64,000 bases of DNA from Methyloversatilis universalis FAM5 (GCF_000214035.2 NZ_AFHG01000044.1:1-64000); one strand, 5' to 3'. Numbered from the stretch's first letter, positions 48,074 through 56,339 are shown. Numbers and translations: made by a program. The notes: generated by a model not told the origin, from the sequence alone.

Positions 48074-48372
48074 CACTTGGAAGCGGGTTTTCGGAGTTCC
48101 GCAAGCGCAGCGTCTTCCATCACTTGAAGGTCGCTGAACACGCGGTCCCGCTCGGCGGGAGGCACCTTGCATCGGCGCCAGATCTCGGGCAGCACGTTGT
48201 AGTCGAGGCCGATCGCACCGGCCGGTCCGCACCGCCATTGCGTCTGCATGGCGGACAGCACCTGAAGTGGCACCCAGTTCTCGGGCCACACATCGAATTC
48301 CTGACCGGCGAAATCGTCCTCCGTGAGGCCGAGCTCGCCCAATGCAGCCGACGACGGCGCCGGGCTGAACAT
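48073..48372 (-). CDS. Tail assembly chaperone extension, DUF1799 (GT-like)
   Basis: A 99-aa DUF1799 protein (ELGLTEDDFAGQEFDVWPENWVPLQVLSAMQTQW). It is the second frame of a lambda G/GT-style pair. Its frame stays open upstream to the slippery site of the preceding gene, so it is probably made as a fusion by a -1 shift, although its own ATG at 48372 is also usable (GGGAG just upstream). The product binds the tape measure during tail assembly. Confidence 0.78.
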   Translation of the reverse strand: MFSPAPSSAALGELGLTEDDFAGQEFDVWPENWVPLQVLSAMQTQWRCGPAGAIGLDYNVLPEIWRRCKVPPAERDRVFSDLQVMEDAALAELRKPASK

Positions 48373-48389
48373 CTCCCGTGCCGTCGCCC

Positions 48390-48399
48390 TCAGTTTCCC
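48390..48399 (-). promoter_or_regulatory. Programmed -1 frameshift site GGGAAAC next to the stop codon
   Basis: The chaperone gene ends CTG GGA AAC TGA on the minus strand. The heptamer G GGA AAC is a canonical X-XXY-YYZ slippery site, in the right phase, immediately before the stop. A -1 slip reads GGG AAA CTG AGG ... and runs without a stop into the DUF1799 frame. Lambda uses GGGAAAG in the same place. Confidence 0.7.
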
Positions 48400-48707
48400 A
48401 GGCGGGCCGCTTGCAACTGCTGGTGATAGGCGTCGACGATGGCCAGCGCCGCGCCGTGGTAGTTCTGGAACAACTCTTCCAGCGCCTCGCGGTTGAACGG
48501 CGCGTCTGCGACGTCCCAGTTCGTGGCGATTTCGGCCACCAGATCCACGTCGGACGTCTGCTTGGACGCTTCGCTGAACAGCGCCTCCAGTTCGACCTTG
48601 GTCTTGTGCCGAAAGGTGAAGGTGATCACCTCGGGCTTGTCCTGGCCAGGAACAGCAATCTTGACCTTGGCCTGGAACGTCGGGTTCGGCTTGAGCTTGA
48701 ATGCCAT
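48390..48707 (-). CDS. Tail assembly chaperone (G-like)
   Basis: A 105-aa protein (MAFKLKPNPTFQAKVKI ... FTFRHKTKVELEALFSE) typical of the tail assembly chaperones encoded between tail tube and tape measure. It ends at the GGGAAAC slippery site. Start ATG 48707, 11 nt after the tail tube stop. Confidence 0.82.
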   Translation of the reverse strand: MAFKLKPNPTFQAKVKIAVPGQDKPEVITFTFRHKTKVELEALFSEASKQTSDVDLVAEIATNWDVADAPFNREALEELFQNYHGAALAIVDAYHQQLQAARLGN

Positions 48708-48718
48708 ATCGCCCCCGA

Positions 48719-49471
48719 TTACGACGCGTAGCGCGTGCTGCGCGGGTTCGCGAACGAGAAGTTGGCCGTGACCTGCTGATTCACGTTCGCCGTGAAGGTC
48801 GGTTCGCCGTCGAACGACACGTACATGTTGTAGTAGATCTTCGATCCGTTGGGGAGCGTGGCCAGCAGAACGTGCGGCGTGTTCAGCAGGTCGGCCTTCA
48901 GCAGCGCGGCATGCCATGCCAGATTCGGGTCGTAGTCGAGGACCATCTGCAGCTGCCGCGCATTCTTGAAGGTCGGCCGCTGGCGCTGCTGTCCATCCTC
49001 GACATACACCCACTGCGCGAACTGCTGTTCACCGCCGGACGTCGAGAGGTCCGTCACCTGAGAGATCGGCACGAAGTCGGTCACCTTGACCGCACTGCCG
49101 CCGCCGGCCCCGGCCGGGTAGAGAATCGTGCTGGTCGTATCGATGCCCTCGAGTGCGAACGAGTCGGTAAGGATCGTGTCAGCGCGAGCCACGCGGCCTT
49201 CGAGCCGTGGCCAGCCGGACGAAATGACCAGGACGTCTCCGTCGCCGAATCCATGAGTCGTGCTGGAACAAACTCCCTGGCTTGCGTTCGAGATCGCGCT
49301 GATGGTCTTCGCGGCCGCGTAGGTCGTGCCGAGAGAGAAGACGGTGCCGTTGGGGAACGACGACGCGGCCAGGAGAAGCCCCTGCCGGTGCATCCAGTTG
49401 GTCAGTGCGATGAACGCGGGTTCGAAGAAGGCGAGCAGCAGCGCGCCGACAAAGGACATCAGCTTCTTCAT
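48719..49471 (-). CDS. Major tail tube protein (with hydrophobic N-terminus)
   Basis: A 250-aa protein. From residue about 35 (FPNGTVFSLGTTYAAAKTISAISNA) it has the features of siphovirus tail tube proteins: GHGFGDGDVLVISSGWPRLEGRV-like loops, RRPTFKNARQLQ and a C-terminal VNQQVTANFSFANP. The first 30 residues are hydrophobic (MKKLMSFVGALLLAFFEPAF), like a signal or anchor, which is odd for a virion protein. ATG 49471 has GGAGA upstream; M27 (MHRQG) is a possible later start. Confidence 0.72.
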   Translation of the reverse strand: MKKLMSFVGALLLAFFEPAFIALTNWMHRQGLLLAASSFPNGTVFSLGTTYAAAKTISAISNASQGVCSSTTHGFGDGDVLVISSGWPRLEGRVARADTILTDSFALEGIDTTSTILYPAGAGGGSAVKVTDFVPISQVTDLSTSGGEQQFAQWVYVEDGQQRQRPTFKNARQLQMVLDYDPNLAWHAALLKADLLNTPHVLLATLPNGSKIYYNMYVSFDGEPTFTANVNQQVTANFSFANPRSTRYAS

Positions 49472-49490
49472 GGTGGTGGTCTCCGGAAAC

Positions 49491-49512
49491 AAAAAAACCG
49501 CCTTTCGGCGGT
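49491..49512 (-). terminator. Rho-independent terminator before the tail tube gene
   Basis: Minus strand: stem ACCGCC / GGCGGT with a GAAA tetraloop followed by seven T. It lies between the tail terminator gene and the tail tube gene. Confidence 0.8.
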
Positions 49513-49542
49513 CTGGTGGGTAGGTGCTGCGGGCGGGTTTCT

Positions 49543-49956
49543 TCAGGTCTGCGCGTAGTAGCGCAAGCTCATCGGCACGCCGAAAACGTCGGGTTCTGGA
49601 TCGGCGCGGCCAGCGGAAAGCGGTGTGGTCGTCCTGACCGTGAATCCGGAATCGGTCAGCGTGAGATTCGCCGGGAACAAGGCCTCCAGTTCGGCCACGA
49701 TGGCTTCAGCTGGGCCGGCGCCTTGGCCGCGAGGCACGAACAGATTCAAGGCCAACACCCCGACGTAGCGGCGGTCAGCCCCCTCGACGTACTCGCTTTC
49801 CGTGTCCGCTGGAATGAGCGTGCAGCGCATCCACGGCTGTCCCTTCGGCGGATCGAAGTTCGTGTTCTCCCATGCGATCGGCACGGCCGGCGTTTCGGAA
49901 TCAGCCCAGTTCTTGAGCCGGGATTCGAACAGCTTGCGGATGCGCGCGCGGCTCAC
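49543..49956 (-). CDS. Tail terminator / completion protein
   Basis: A 137-aa protein (RARIRKLFESRLKNWAD ... AWENTNFDPPKGQPWMRCTLIPADTE), the pattern of DUF4128/lambda U-type tail terminators. It follows the HK97 gp10-like gene with a 4-base overlap and precedes the tail tube gene. Confidence 0.75.
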   Translation of the reverse strand: MSRARIRKLFESRLKNWADSETPAVPIAWENTNFDPPKGQPWMRCTLIPADTESEYVEGADRRYVGVLALNLFVPRGQGAGPAEAIVAELEALFPANLTLTDSGFTVRTTTPLSAGRADPEPDVFGVPMSLRYYAQT

Positions 49957-50348
49957 GCCAGGCTCCGTGCATAGCGATCAATGGCGGCGGGCAAGGCGGC
50001 GAGCGTCGCCTTCACCATGCCGGCCGGCGCCTGTTTCGAGTAGCCATCCTCCAGCCTCTGGATATAGGGCAGAGAATTGGTCACGTAGAACACGCGCCCG
50101 CGCGATGCGGCAACCTCGGCGGCAATACGGCCAATGGCACCGGCGCCACTGGGGTCGTTCGCGGCACTCGTGCCGGAATTGATCGTGCCAACTCCAAGCA
50201 CCCAGTTTCCGCGCGCCCGCCCGGTATCAACGGGAGTTCGCAGAACGACACCCTGCGCGCACAGGACAACCGTCTGCCGAACGGCCTTGTCGACGTTGCC
50301 GTTCGCCTTGGCTATGAAACGGTCGATGGATCGCATGAAATCGCTCAT
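49953..50348 (-). CDS. HK97 gp10-like head-tail connector protein
   Basis: A 131-aa protein (FMRSIDRFIAKANGN ... LRTPVDTGRARGNWVLGVG, then YIQRLEDGYSKQAPAGMV). The TPVDTGRARGNW and LE-GYSKQAP-GMV motifs are diagnostic of the HK97 gp10 family. Start ATG 50348, 4-base overlap with the upstream gene. Confidence 0.85.
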   Translation of the reverse strand: MSDFMRSIDRFIAKANGNVDKAVRQTVVLCAQGVVLRTPVDTGRARGNWVLGVGTINSGTSAANDPSGAGAIGRIAAEVAASRGRVFYVTNSLPYIQRLEDGYSKQAPAGMVKATLAALPAAIDRYARSLA

Positions 50349-50710
50349 CTGCGCACCTGTGCTTCGTGCAGCACCACGGTTCCGGCCGGAGCCAGCGGGC
50401 GCGATGCGATGACCGACCACACGTCGCTTCCGATGGTCAGGGTGTCGCCAGTCTGCGGCGTCGCCGCCAGATCCGGAGCGATGTATGCGCGCTGATCGCC
50501 CATGCGAACGTGCGTGCCGTCGATGTCCTTCTGCTGGTAGTCGAACAGCGCGGCCGTGCCGGCGTGCAACGCAGTGGATCCTGCTCCAGGCGCACCGGTG
50601 GCTGGATCGTAGGCGCCGGGAGCGACCCGGGTGAGCGTTGCGGCACGGCCGAACTTCAGCAGCAGACGGGTAGCCGTTGCCGCCGTCTTGGTGTAATCGA
50701 AAGAACTCAT
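50345..50710 (-). CDS. Head closure-like protein
   Basis: A 121-aa protein (TATRLLLKFGRAATLTRV ... DPATGAP ... ALFDYQQKDIDGTHVRMGDQRAYI). This matches the small beta-barrel stoppers found before gp10-like proteins. Four-base overlaps on both sides. Confidence 0.7.
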   Translation of the reverse strand: MSSFDYTKTAATATRLLLKFGRAATLTRVAPGAYDPATGAPGAGSTALHAGTAALFDYQQKDIDGTHVRMGDQRAYIAPDLAATPQTGDTLTIGSDVWSVIASRPLAPAGTVVLHEAQVRR

Positions 50711-51084
50711 GCGCCATCACCCGCCTTCCTGCACGGGGTCACCTTCCACTGGATTCTCCGCGCCTTGATCGTGCGCTGCCCGGTGACGATCGCCTTCAGA
50801 ACCCGGTGGCGTCCGTCAGCGATGGCGCCATGCCAATCCAGCAGGATCGGGTGGTTCAGGTCGGCATCGATGACCTTCTTGATGTGGAAGGACAGCTCAA
50901 GCATGTTGGATCCCGACCAGATCTCTCCGGAAAGGTCGATCGCGGCTACGGGAACATCGAACACCGGAAGGTCACGGGCGTCATCGATCAGTCGAGCGAC
51001 CGAATACTCATGGCCATCCCTGTCGATGTAGAAGTCCTGCAACGGATCGGCGCGCCGCGTCGTAACCTTTGGTGGCTTGCTCAC
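50707..51084 (-). CDS. ParB/sulfiredoxin-like domain protein
   Basis: A 125-aa protein starting at GTG 51084, overlapping the upstream TGA (GTGA). The segment HPILLDWHGAIADGRHRVLKAI is the G-x-I-x-DG-x-HR signature of the ParB N-terminal / sulfiredoxin fold, which can bind nucleotides. It sits among head completion genes where such a protein is not expected to be essential. Possible nuclease, CTPase or regulator. Confidence 0.6.
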   Translation of the reverse strand: MSKPPKVTTRRADPLQDFYIDRDGHEYSVARLIDDARDLPVFDVPVAAIDLSGEIWSGSNMLELSFHIKKVIDADLNHPILLDWHGAIADGRHRVLKAIVTGQRTIKARRIQWKVTPCRKAGDGA

Positions 51085-51584
51085 GCTCGCGACACCCGCA
51101 CCGACCCGCCTGCACCACCCGCCAGAACGAGGTCGCGCAGCATGGCATCGACCAGGCTGAACCTCGTCAGACCACCGTTCCTCGCCGTGCCGTAGCTCGT
51201 GCTGATCGGCCCCACTGATTCCGCTGTGACGACCTCCGGGGCTACATCCGGCATCAGGTCTGAGGTGAGCGACTTCAGGGCCAGTTCGAACACTGCGCGC
51301 CGCAGCTGGGCCGGTATCTCGTCGGAGGGAAGTTCGATGCCATCGCGACATGCTCCACCGCGTGGCCATGCCAGCGCTTGCGTGGAAGACACGCGCTCCC
51401 CGCGCCACGCGTACGCCGCCTCGACATAGGCGGTCGCCTTGCGCAGAGCGATCTCGCGCTCACCTTCCGTTGCAGCGGCCCAGGACACGGCGCCCATCGC
51501 TGCGTGATAGGCGTCTGCCAGGGCCACGCTGGCGTAGCTCTCGGCGTCCGGGCGACCGGTACCGTCCTCGACGATCAGCGCCAT
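51081..51584 (-). CDS. Head completion adaptor, DnaT-like family
   Basis: A 167-aa protein (GTGRPDAESYASVALADAYHAAMG ... ALRKATAYVEAAYAWRGERV ... ALAWPR). The ADAYHAAMG...W and LAWPRGG features match the phage 'putative DnaT-like ssDNA binding' family, which really acts as a head-tail adaptor. 4-base overlap with the ParB-like gene. Confidence 0.72.
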   Translation of the reverse strand: MALIVEDGTGRPDAESYASVALADAYHAAMGAVSWAAATEGEREIALRKATAYVEAAYAWRGERVSSTQALAWPRGGACRDGIELPSDEIPAQLRRAVFELALKSLTSDLMPDVAPEVVTAESVGPISTSYGTARNGGLTRFSLVDAMLRDLVLAGGAGGSVRVSRA

Positions 51585-51587
51585 GTC

Positions 51588-51956
51588 TTACTCGACGCGC
51601 CAGCCTGCGGCCGACCAGTTCTCGACCTCGTCCGGATGCACGTCGGCATGCGTCGGGCCACCCGGATGCATCGGCTCTTCGCGGGCCATGCGGACGGTTT
51701 CGAAGGCGGGCATTTCCTGTTCTTCGGTCACGTCCTCGATGCGCGTGGTGTCGATCGCTTCTTCCATCACGTCCGTCAGCACGGGCGGAAGCGCCTCTCC
51801 AGCGACGGTTTGGCCGCTGATCTGCTCGCCCGCTCCGGATTGCTGCGCCGCGGACTCCGCCTGTGCGCTTTCGGAAGCCTTGAGCGCGGCTGCATCCTGC
51901 GCTGCCTTCTCCGCAGCAGCGCGGGCCGCGCGCTGCTCTTTCGTCAGTCCTGCCAT
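51588..51956 (-). CDS. Hypothetical virion-region protein
   Basis: A 122-aa protein with an Ala/Glu/Lys-rich helical first half (KEQRAARAAAEKAAQDAAALKASE), an acidic middle and the C-terminal HPDEVENWSAAGWRVE. The W-x-x-A-G-W ending is seen in small proteins beside capsid genes. ATG 51956 has GGAGG a few bases upstream. Confidence 0.6.
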   Translation of the reverse strand: MAGLTKEQRAARAAAEKAAQDAAALKASESAQAESAAQQSGAGEQISGQTVAGEALPPVLTDVMEEAIDTTRIEDVTEEQEMPAFETVRMAREEPMHPGGPTHADVHPDEVENWSAAGWRVE

Positions 51957-52019
51957 GGTGTATTCCTCCACTACACCGGCCGAAGCTGGTACTCCGGCCG
52001 GTGATCAGGGTTGCGGTGA

Positions 52020-53171
52020 TCAGCCGATCAGCAGCGCGATGTGTTCCGACTTGACGCCGCGCACACCCCACGCCATGCCGATCTCGTACTTCACCTGGCG
52101 GTACTGGCGATAGACGCGGACCTCGAAGGTCAGACCGGTGATCGGGTCGGTGATCATCATCGCGTCGTCGGCCGAGTCACCACCCTCCGGAACCGCCGGC
52201 GCGCGGGTCGCCAGCACGATCGCGGAGCGCGCGAAGGCCGCGTTCGGCGTGTAGTTGTTGCCAACCGTCAGAGCGTTGTTGTCCGGGACGGCTGCGCGCA
52301 GGCCAGGCGCATTGAGCACCAGCGAACCACCGGACAGCGCGCTGCCGACCACGTACTTGTTGTTGCCGTCGGCAGCGAACGTGACGATGTCGCCGGCCAG
52401 CACGGTGCCGGTACCGGTATCCAGGGCGATGCCCTTGTCGCCGATCGCGTAGCCAGCGACCAGGTTGGTCTGGTAGCTCGCACCGGTGCCCTTCGTGTGG
52501 GCCACGATGCCGCCGGAGTTGCGCAGCGCGAAGCCCTGCAGGCGATCGGTCATGCCGTTGCGCAGCATGTCGCTGGAGCCCGCCTCGTTCACCTTGAAAA
52601 GCACCGACTGCTTGCCGCGCAGGTTGGCGATCGCTGCCGAGCCCAGCACGAGCTGCAGGTCTTCCTTCGGGGCGCCGTTGTCCTCCAGGATGCGCAGGAC
52701 GCCGGCCACATCGCTCAGATCGCCGGCCGTGCCGAACGGCGCAGTGCCGGCCGAGCCGTAAGCGCGGGACGCAGTGAGCTTCGCTTCGAGCGCCAGATCG
52801 ACCTCGATCGCATTGATGAGCTTGCGCATGCCGTCGGTGAATTGGTCGGCGAGCACGCGGTTGAAGACGCCGGTCGAGCCGACACCCTTCTGCTCTTCGC
52901 CGTTCCAACGGATCGGCGCGACCTTCGACTTCGTGATGGTCACATCCACGTAGCTGACCGTCGTGTCGCCGCTGTTCGCGGGATTCGTGCCGGCGGTTAC
53001 GTCTTCCAGCGCGCCTGCTTCGCCGATCGGAGAACGGACGGTCTGGTTCAGCGCGGCGCGCTCGGCGTTGCTGTCGCGGGTGACCGCGGGGATGAAGCCG
53101 ACCATCTCGCGCGAAACGCGGTTCAGGGCTTCGTACAGGGTGGGGATGAGCCCGGTGAGCGTATTTGCCAT
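52020..53171 (-). CDS. Major capsid protein, P22 coat-like
   Basis: A 383-aa protein. Start ATG 53171 (MANTLTGLIPTLYEALNRVSREMVG). The N-terminal region, the TTVSYVDVTITKSKVAPIRWNGEE segment and the inserted Gly-rich domain near 230-300 resemble the P22 coat family with HK97 fold. It follows a scaffold-like gene and a terminator, giving the standard scaffold-coat order. Confidence 0.82.
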   Translation of the reverse strand: MANTLTGLIPTLYEALNRVSREMVGFIPAVTRDSNAERAALNQTVRSPIGEAGALEDVTAGTNPANSGDTTVSYVDVTITKSKVAPIRWNGEEQKGVGSTGVFNRVLADQFTDGMRKLINAIEVDLALEAKLTASRAYGSAGTAPFGTAGDLSDVAGVLRILEDNGAPKEDLQLVLGSAAIANLRGKQSVLFKVNEAGSSDMLRNGMTDRLQGFALRNSGGIVAHTKGTGASYQTNLVAGYAIGDKGIALDTGTGTVLAGDIVTFAADGNNKYVVGSALSGGSLVLNAPGLRAAVPDNNALTVGNNYTPNAAFARSAIVLATRAPAVPEGGDSADDAMMITDPITGLTFEVRVYRQYRQVKYEIGMAWGVRGVKSEHIALLIG

Positions 53172-53193
53172 GGTGTTGAATCTCCAGAAAAGC

Positions 53194-53216
53194 AAAAGCC
53201 CGCTCAATGGCGGGCT
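53194..53216 (-). terminator. Rho-independent terminator between scaffold and coat genes
   Basis: Minus strand: stem AGCCCGC / GCGGGCT with a 6-nt loop, then TTTT. One of several stems with the same AGCCCGC core in this prophage. Confidence 0.78.
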
Positions 53217-53257
53217 CGCATGGGGTTACCGGATCGCTCCGGCTTCTGTTTCGTGCG

Positions 53258-54013
53258 TCAGTCGGTGACCGTGCCACCAGCCGAGGTGTGAGCCACGCGA
53301 GCCTGCGCATCCATCGCTTCGAACTGAGCGCGCGTGACGGACTTGCCGCCACCCGAACTGCCGCCACCGCCCGAAGCGCCGCCGCCGGAGGCGCCGGACG
53401 ACTTCAGGATGTGGTTCTTGTGCGGGTAGGTCTCGACCAGGTGTTCCAGAGCTTCGTCGAAGTCGGCCAGATCGCCCGGTCGCGCGCGGCTGAAAACCTT
53501 GTTGCCGCTCGCGTCGGTCGCCACGACCTTGCCGTCCTCGATCTTGAAGTGCTTGCCGAAGGCGGCCTGGGCGATGTCTGCCGGGATGGCGAGCTTCTCG
53601 GCGATGAACTTCGAGCGTGCGAAGCTGCCGCCGATCTTCTCGCCGTAGAGCTGGCCTTCCAGCTCCTCGACACGCTTCACGGTCGGCGCGTACTTCTCCT
53701 CGATCGCCTTGATCGCCTCGGTCTTCACCTTCTCGACCTCGCCGGCATCCACCAGCTTCTTGTCGTCGAGGTTCTTGACGGTGGCCAGCGCCTTGATCGC
53801 CGCCGCGGGGTCTTCGATCCCTTCGAACGGCTTCAGCTTGGCTTCGGCTGCGTCGGCGCGCTCGCGGTGGCCCTTGGCTTCCCGGTTCAGGTCGCCAATC
53901 TTCGACAGGGCAGACGGGGCGTCGAACGGGATTTCCTTCCCGTCATCGTGGACATACACCGGCTTGCCGTCCTGGACCACGACGTGGCCCTGATCATCGA
54001 GCTTCAGTTTCAT
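53258..54013 (-). CDS. Scaffolding-like protein
   Basis: A 251-aa acidic and helical protein. A beta segment opens it (KLKLDDQGHVVVQDGKPVYVHDDG), a coiled coil follows (about 35-125), and the C-terminus is Gly/Ser-rich (GGGASGGGGSSGGG) ending with a short helix. The pattern fits phage head scaffolds such as DUF6651. It is directly upstream of the coat gene. Confidence 0.75.
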   Translation of the reverse strand: MKLKLDDQGHVVVQDGKPVYVHDDGKEIPFDAPSALSKIGDLNREAKGHRERADAAEAKLKPFEGIEDPAAAIKALATVKNLDDKKLVDAGEVEKVKTEAIKAIEEKYAPTVKRVEELEGQLYGEKIGGSFARSKFIAEKLAIPADIAQAAFGKHFKIEDGKVVATDASGNKVFSRARPGDLADFDEALEHLVETYPHKNHILKSSGASGGGASGGGGSSGGGKSVTRAQFEAMDAQARVAHTSAGGTVTD

Positions 54014-54083
54014 GGATTTCCATCCTTGGGGTTATGGGCTTCCGCCCGGAGACAGTGGCCGCGCATCCGCGACGGCTGAAATG

Positions 54084-54106
54084 AAAAAGCCCGCGCGGGG
54101 CGGGCT
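54084..54106 (-). terminator. Rho-independent terminator after the SGNH gene
   Basis: Minus strand: stem AGCCCGC / GCGGGCT with a CCCC-G loop region, then TTTTT. It isolates the SGNH gene from the scaffold and coat genes. Confidence 0.8.
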
Positions 54107-54112
54107 GTGGGA

Positions 54113-55756
54113 TCAGTTCGTCTTCGACCAATTCACGATGCTGAATTTCGTATTCAAGAACTGCCCGGATGCTGCCGCCGCATTTTGGCTCGCGTAGGCA
54201 TAGAAGAACGCTCGCAACGCTGTCGTACCAGCAGTAACTGCGGAAAGCGGAGTCGCAAGCAGCATTTTTCGTCCAGTCGGTATTGTTATCGTATCGAACG
54301 TATCCGCATTTGCCTTTTTGAACATCTGGTATGGGGTGACAGCGCCGCCCGTGTGCGCAAGCTCCAGGGTCAGATCGCGCAACCCGGTCAGGTTCACAGT
54401 GCTGTCAATCTCTAATTCGACAAATAGCTGCACAGCGTCGCCAACCGAAAATGACGAAGCTCCTGCGTTAATAGCGGACGTGAATTGACTGTAGAGGTTT
54501 TGAAATCCAGTCGATGTGCCTGCGGAAATAGTCACCCGTTGCGCTTGGCGGCCATTCGCGTTTACTACCGCTGCCGCGATGGTCGCAGAAGTCATATTGT
54601 TGGCGATGGTCAGATTATTGACCACGCTACCCGTTACGGGCGCGCTGGCGGTGCCGCCAGTCCCGCACGTAAATGCGTTGCCGCCAATGAACCGCGCATC
54701 GCCAGGGCCTGGAATCAGGCCGAACCCGCGAATACCGCAGGCCGCCAGAACGTCAGCAATCCGCGCGCCGATCAGCGGGGCTGCGACCTTCGGATGCACA
54801 GACGTATCGGTGTAGTTCGCATAGATGCCAGAGGACAGCGGCTGCGGGGTCGTGAGTGCGCTGTCTGTGTAGAGGTCAGATACGGGCACGTAGATCAGGT
54901 TCGGATACTGAGATTGCAGGCTTTCGACGTAATTCGTGAGCGCCCAGTATTCCGCCGAGTGTGCCGCAGTGCTGTAGCTCTTGGACGGCAGGCAGCCGAT
55001 GAAGATCGGACGGGTTCCCTGCGCGATGCAGCCGGCAATCGTGTTCAGATAAGCGGTCTGAGCCTGTGCGCGCGTGATGGCGCCCGCCACGATTTGCGTG
55101 ACGTCGTTTTCCATCATCTGTATCAGCGCGTAGTTGGGCCGATACGCTGCCAAGGTCGCCGCAAACGCCGTGCTGTAGATATCGACCGACGTGGCACCGC
55201 TATACCCATAGATGCCTTGGGTCAGCAACGACGAAGCAGATGCGCCGACCTGAACCGTGGCGCCGGTCTGAAGCCACTCGAACGCATGTCCGGACAGCGC
55301 CTGCGCCCACCACAGGTGCGCATCAAACGACACAGAACCATTGACGGTGTTTGCACCAATGCGATTCTGCGCGGTGATCGAATTGCCAAACGCCATTGCG
55401 GTGGGCAGACCGGAAATCGACCTGCGCAACGGGACTACCGCGCCAGCCGCCCCCACCACCGCAGCGGCGTAGTCCGCATCCCCCCCCGGCGGCAATCCGC
55501 TACTGGCACTCGGCACAGCAGATGCTGCCACCGCATAGCCGACATCACCCGACCAGCATTGGAGCTCACCATTGACGTCTGCCGGGTACGGGCCGTAGCT
55601 CGACGTTCCCGGCATAACGTTGGTCTGCGAACGGTTCGCGCGGTCCGGCGAGAAGATGCGCAGCATGCCGGTGACGCTCGATGAGCCGATGAGCGTGAGC
55701 ACCTGTCCCGCCGGAATGTTGATGCCGGTCCGCTGCCCTGCGTTGATGTTCGGCAT
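54113..55756 (-). CDS. SGNH-hydrolase-like phage protein (moron candidate)
   Basis: A 547-aa protein. Start ATG 55756 (MPNINAGQRTGINIPAGQ). An N-terminal beta domain of about 100 residues (IPAGQVLTLIGSSSVTGMLRIF) is followed by an SGNH hydrolase: AFGNSITAQ (Ser), MMENDV (Asn-Asp of block III) and DTSVHPKV (Asp-His of block V). The last 180 residues form a beta-rich domain. An esterase or acetylhydrolase on the virion could deacylate host surface polysaccharide. It stands alone between terminators and its base composition is less GC-rich than the structural genes, both signs of a later acquisition. Confidence 0.75.
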   Translation of the reverse strand: MPNINAGQRTGINIPAGQVLTLIGSSSVTGMLRIFSPDRANRSQTNVMPGTSSYGPYPADVNGELQCWSGDVGYAVAASAVPSASSGLPPGGDADYAAAVVGAAGAVVPLRRSISGLPTAMAFGNSITAQNRIGANTVNGSVSFDAHLWWAQALSGHAFEWLQTGATVQVGASASSLLTQGIYGYSGATSVDIYSTAFAATLAAYRPNYALIQMMENDVTQIVAGAITRAQAQTAYLNTIAGCIAQGTRPIFIGCLPSKSYSTAAHSAEYWALTNYVESLQSQYPNLIYVPVSDLYTDSALTTPQPLSSGIYANYTDTSVHPKVAAPLIGARIADVLAACGIRGFGLIPGPGDARFIGGNAFTCGTGGTASAPVTGSVVNNLTIANNMTSATIAAAVVNANGRQAQRVTISAGTSTGFQNLYSQFTSAINAGASSFSVGDAVQLFVELEIDSTVNLTGLRDLTLELAHTGGAVTPYQMFKKANADTFDTITIPTGRKMLLATPLSAVTAGTTALRAFFYAYASQNAAAASGQFLNTKFSIVNWSKTN

Positions 55757-55772
55757 GGGGCCTCCAGAAACG

Positions 55773-55828
55773 AAAAAGCCCCGGCAAAGGCCGAGGCTGG
55801 ATGTGAAAAAGCCCGCACGCAGCGGGCT
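55773..55828 (-). terminator. Two tandem rho-independent terminators
   Basis: Two hairpins in a row on the minus strand, each ending in TTTTT: stem AGCCTCGGC / GCCGGGGCT (55773-55797) and stem AGCCCGC / GCGGGCT (55806-55828). They lie between the 162-aa gene and the SGNH gene and would end transcripts from upstream. Confidence 0.75.
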
Positions 55829-55850
55829 CATATTGAATTGCTTCAGACCA

Positions 55851-56339
55851 TCAATCGAAGGAATACAGGTCTGACGTGAGAAGGTGCTGTATCCGCAGTT
55901 TGAAACGCTGGCGGGTCTCGTCGCCGGGCCGCAGCTGGGCGGCGTCCATCAAGGTGTCCTCCATTATGGATACGGCCTCCGAGTAAAGGCACATCTCCAC
56001 TTCAAGATTCTCGCTTGCCGCCCCGCGGCCCCTTCCCCCCGTGTGCTTAAGGGCGTTGTAACTGACGAGGAAGTCGGAAGCATTGGTTTTCTTGGACCCA
56101 GGCAAGCGACCTTCAAAGAGGTTGTCGAGCTTCGCCATCACTTCTCTTACAGGGATGACTCCGTCCTCCTCAAGGATCGGAAAGACAATGTAAGCCACGG
56201 CGCCAGCGAGGAGGATCGCTGCCACGTAGTCAACATTCGAAGCCGCGTCTCGAATTCGTTCATCAGCTTCGATCAGCATATCCGCGGCGAGATCAAGCTT
56301 GTGATAGCGCCGGACCCCGAGGTCAGGAGACGATGACAC
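55851..56339 (-). CDS. Hypothetical protein, accessory (moron) candidate
   Basis: A 162-aa mostly helical protein (KLDLAADMLIEADERIRDAASNVDYVAAILLAGAVAYIVFPILEEDG) with no family I recognise. The middle resembles HEPN-like helical proteins only in general character (SDFLVSYNALKHTG). The gene is less GC-rich than its neighbours and is followed by two terminators. It overlaps the zinc-ribbon gene by 17 nt. Possible immunity or exclusion gene; this is a guess from position. Confidence 0.6.
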   Translation of the reverse strand: MSSSPDLGVRRYHKLDLAADMLIEADERIRDAASNVDYVAAILLAGAVAYIVFPILEEDGVIPVREVMAKLDNLFEGRLPGSKKTNASDFLVSYNALKHTGGRGRGAASENLEVEMCLYSEAVSIMEDTLMDAAQLRPGDETRQRFKLRIQHLLTSDLYSFD

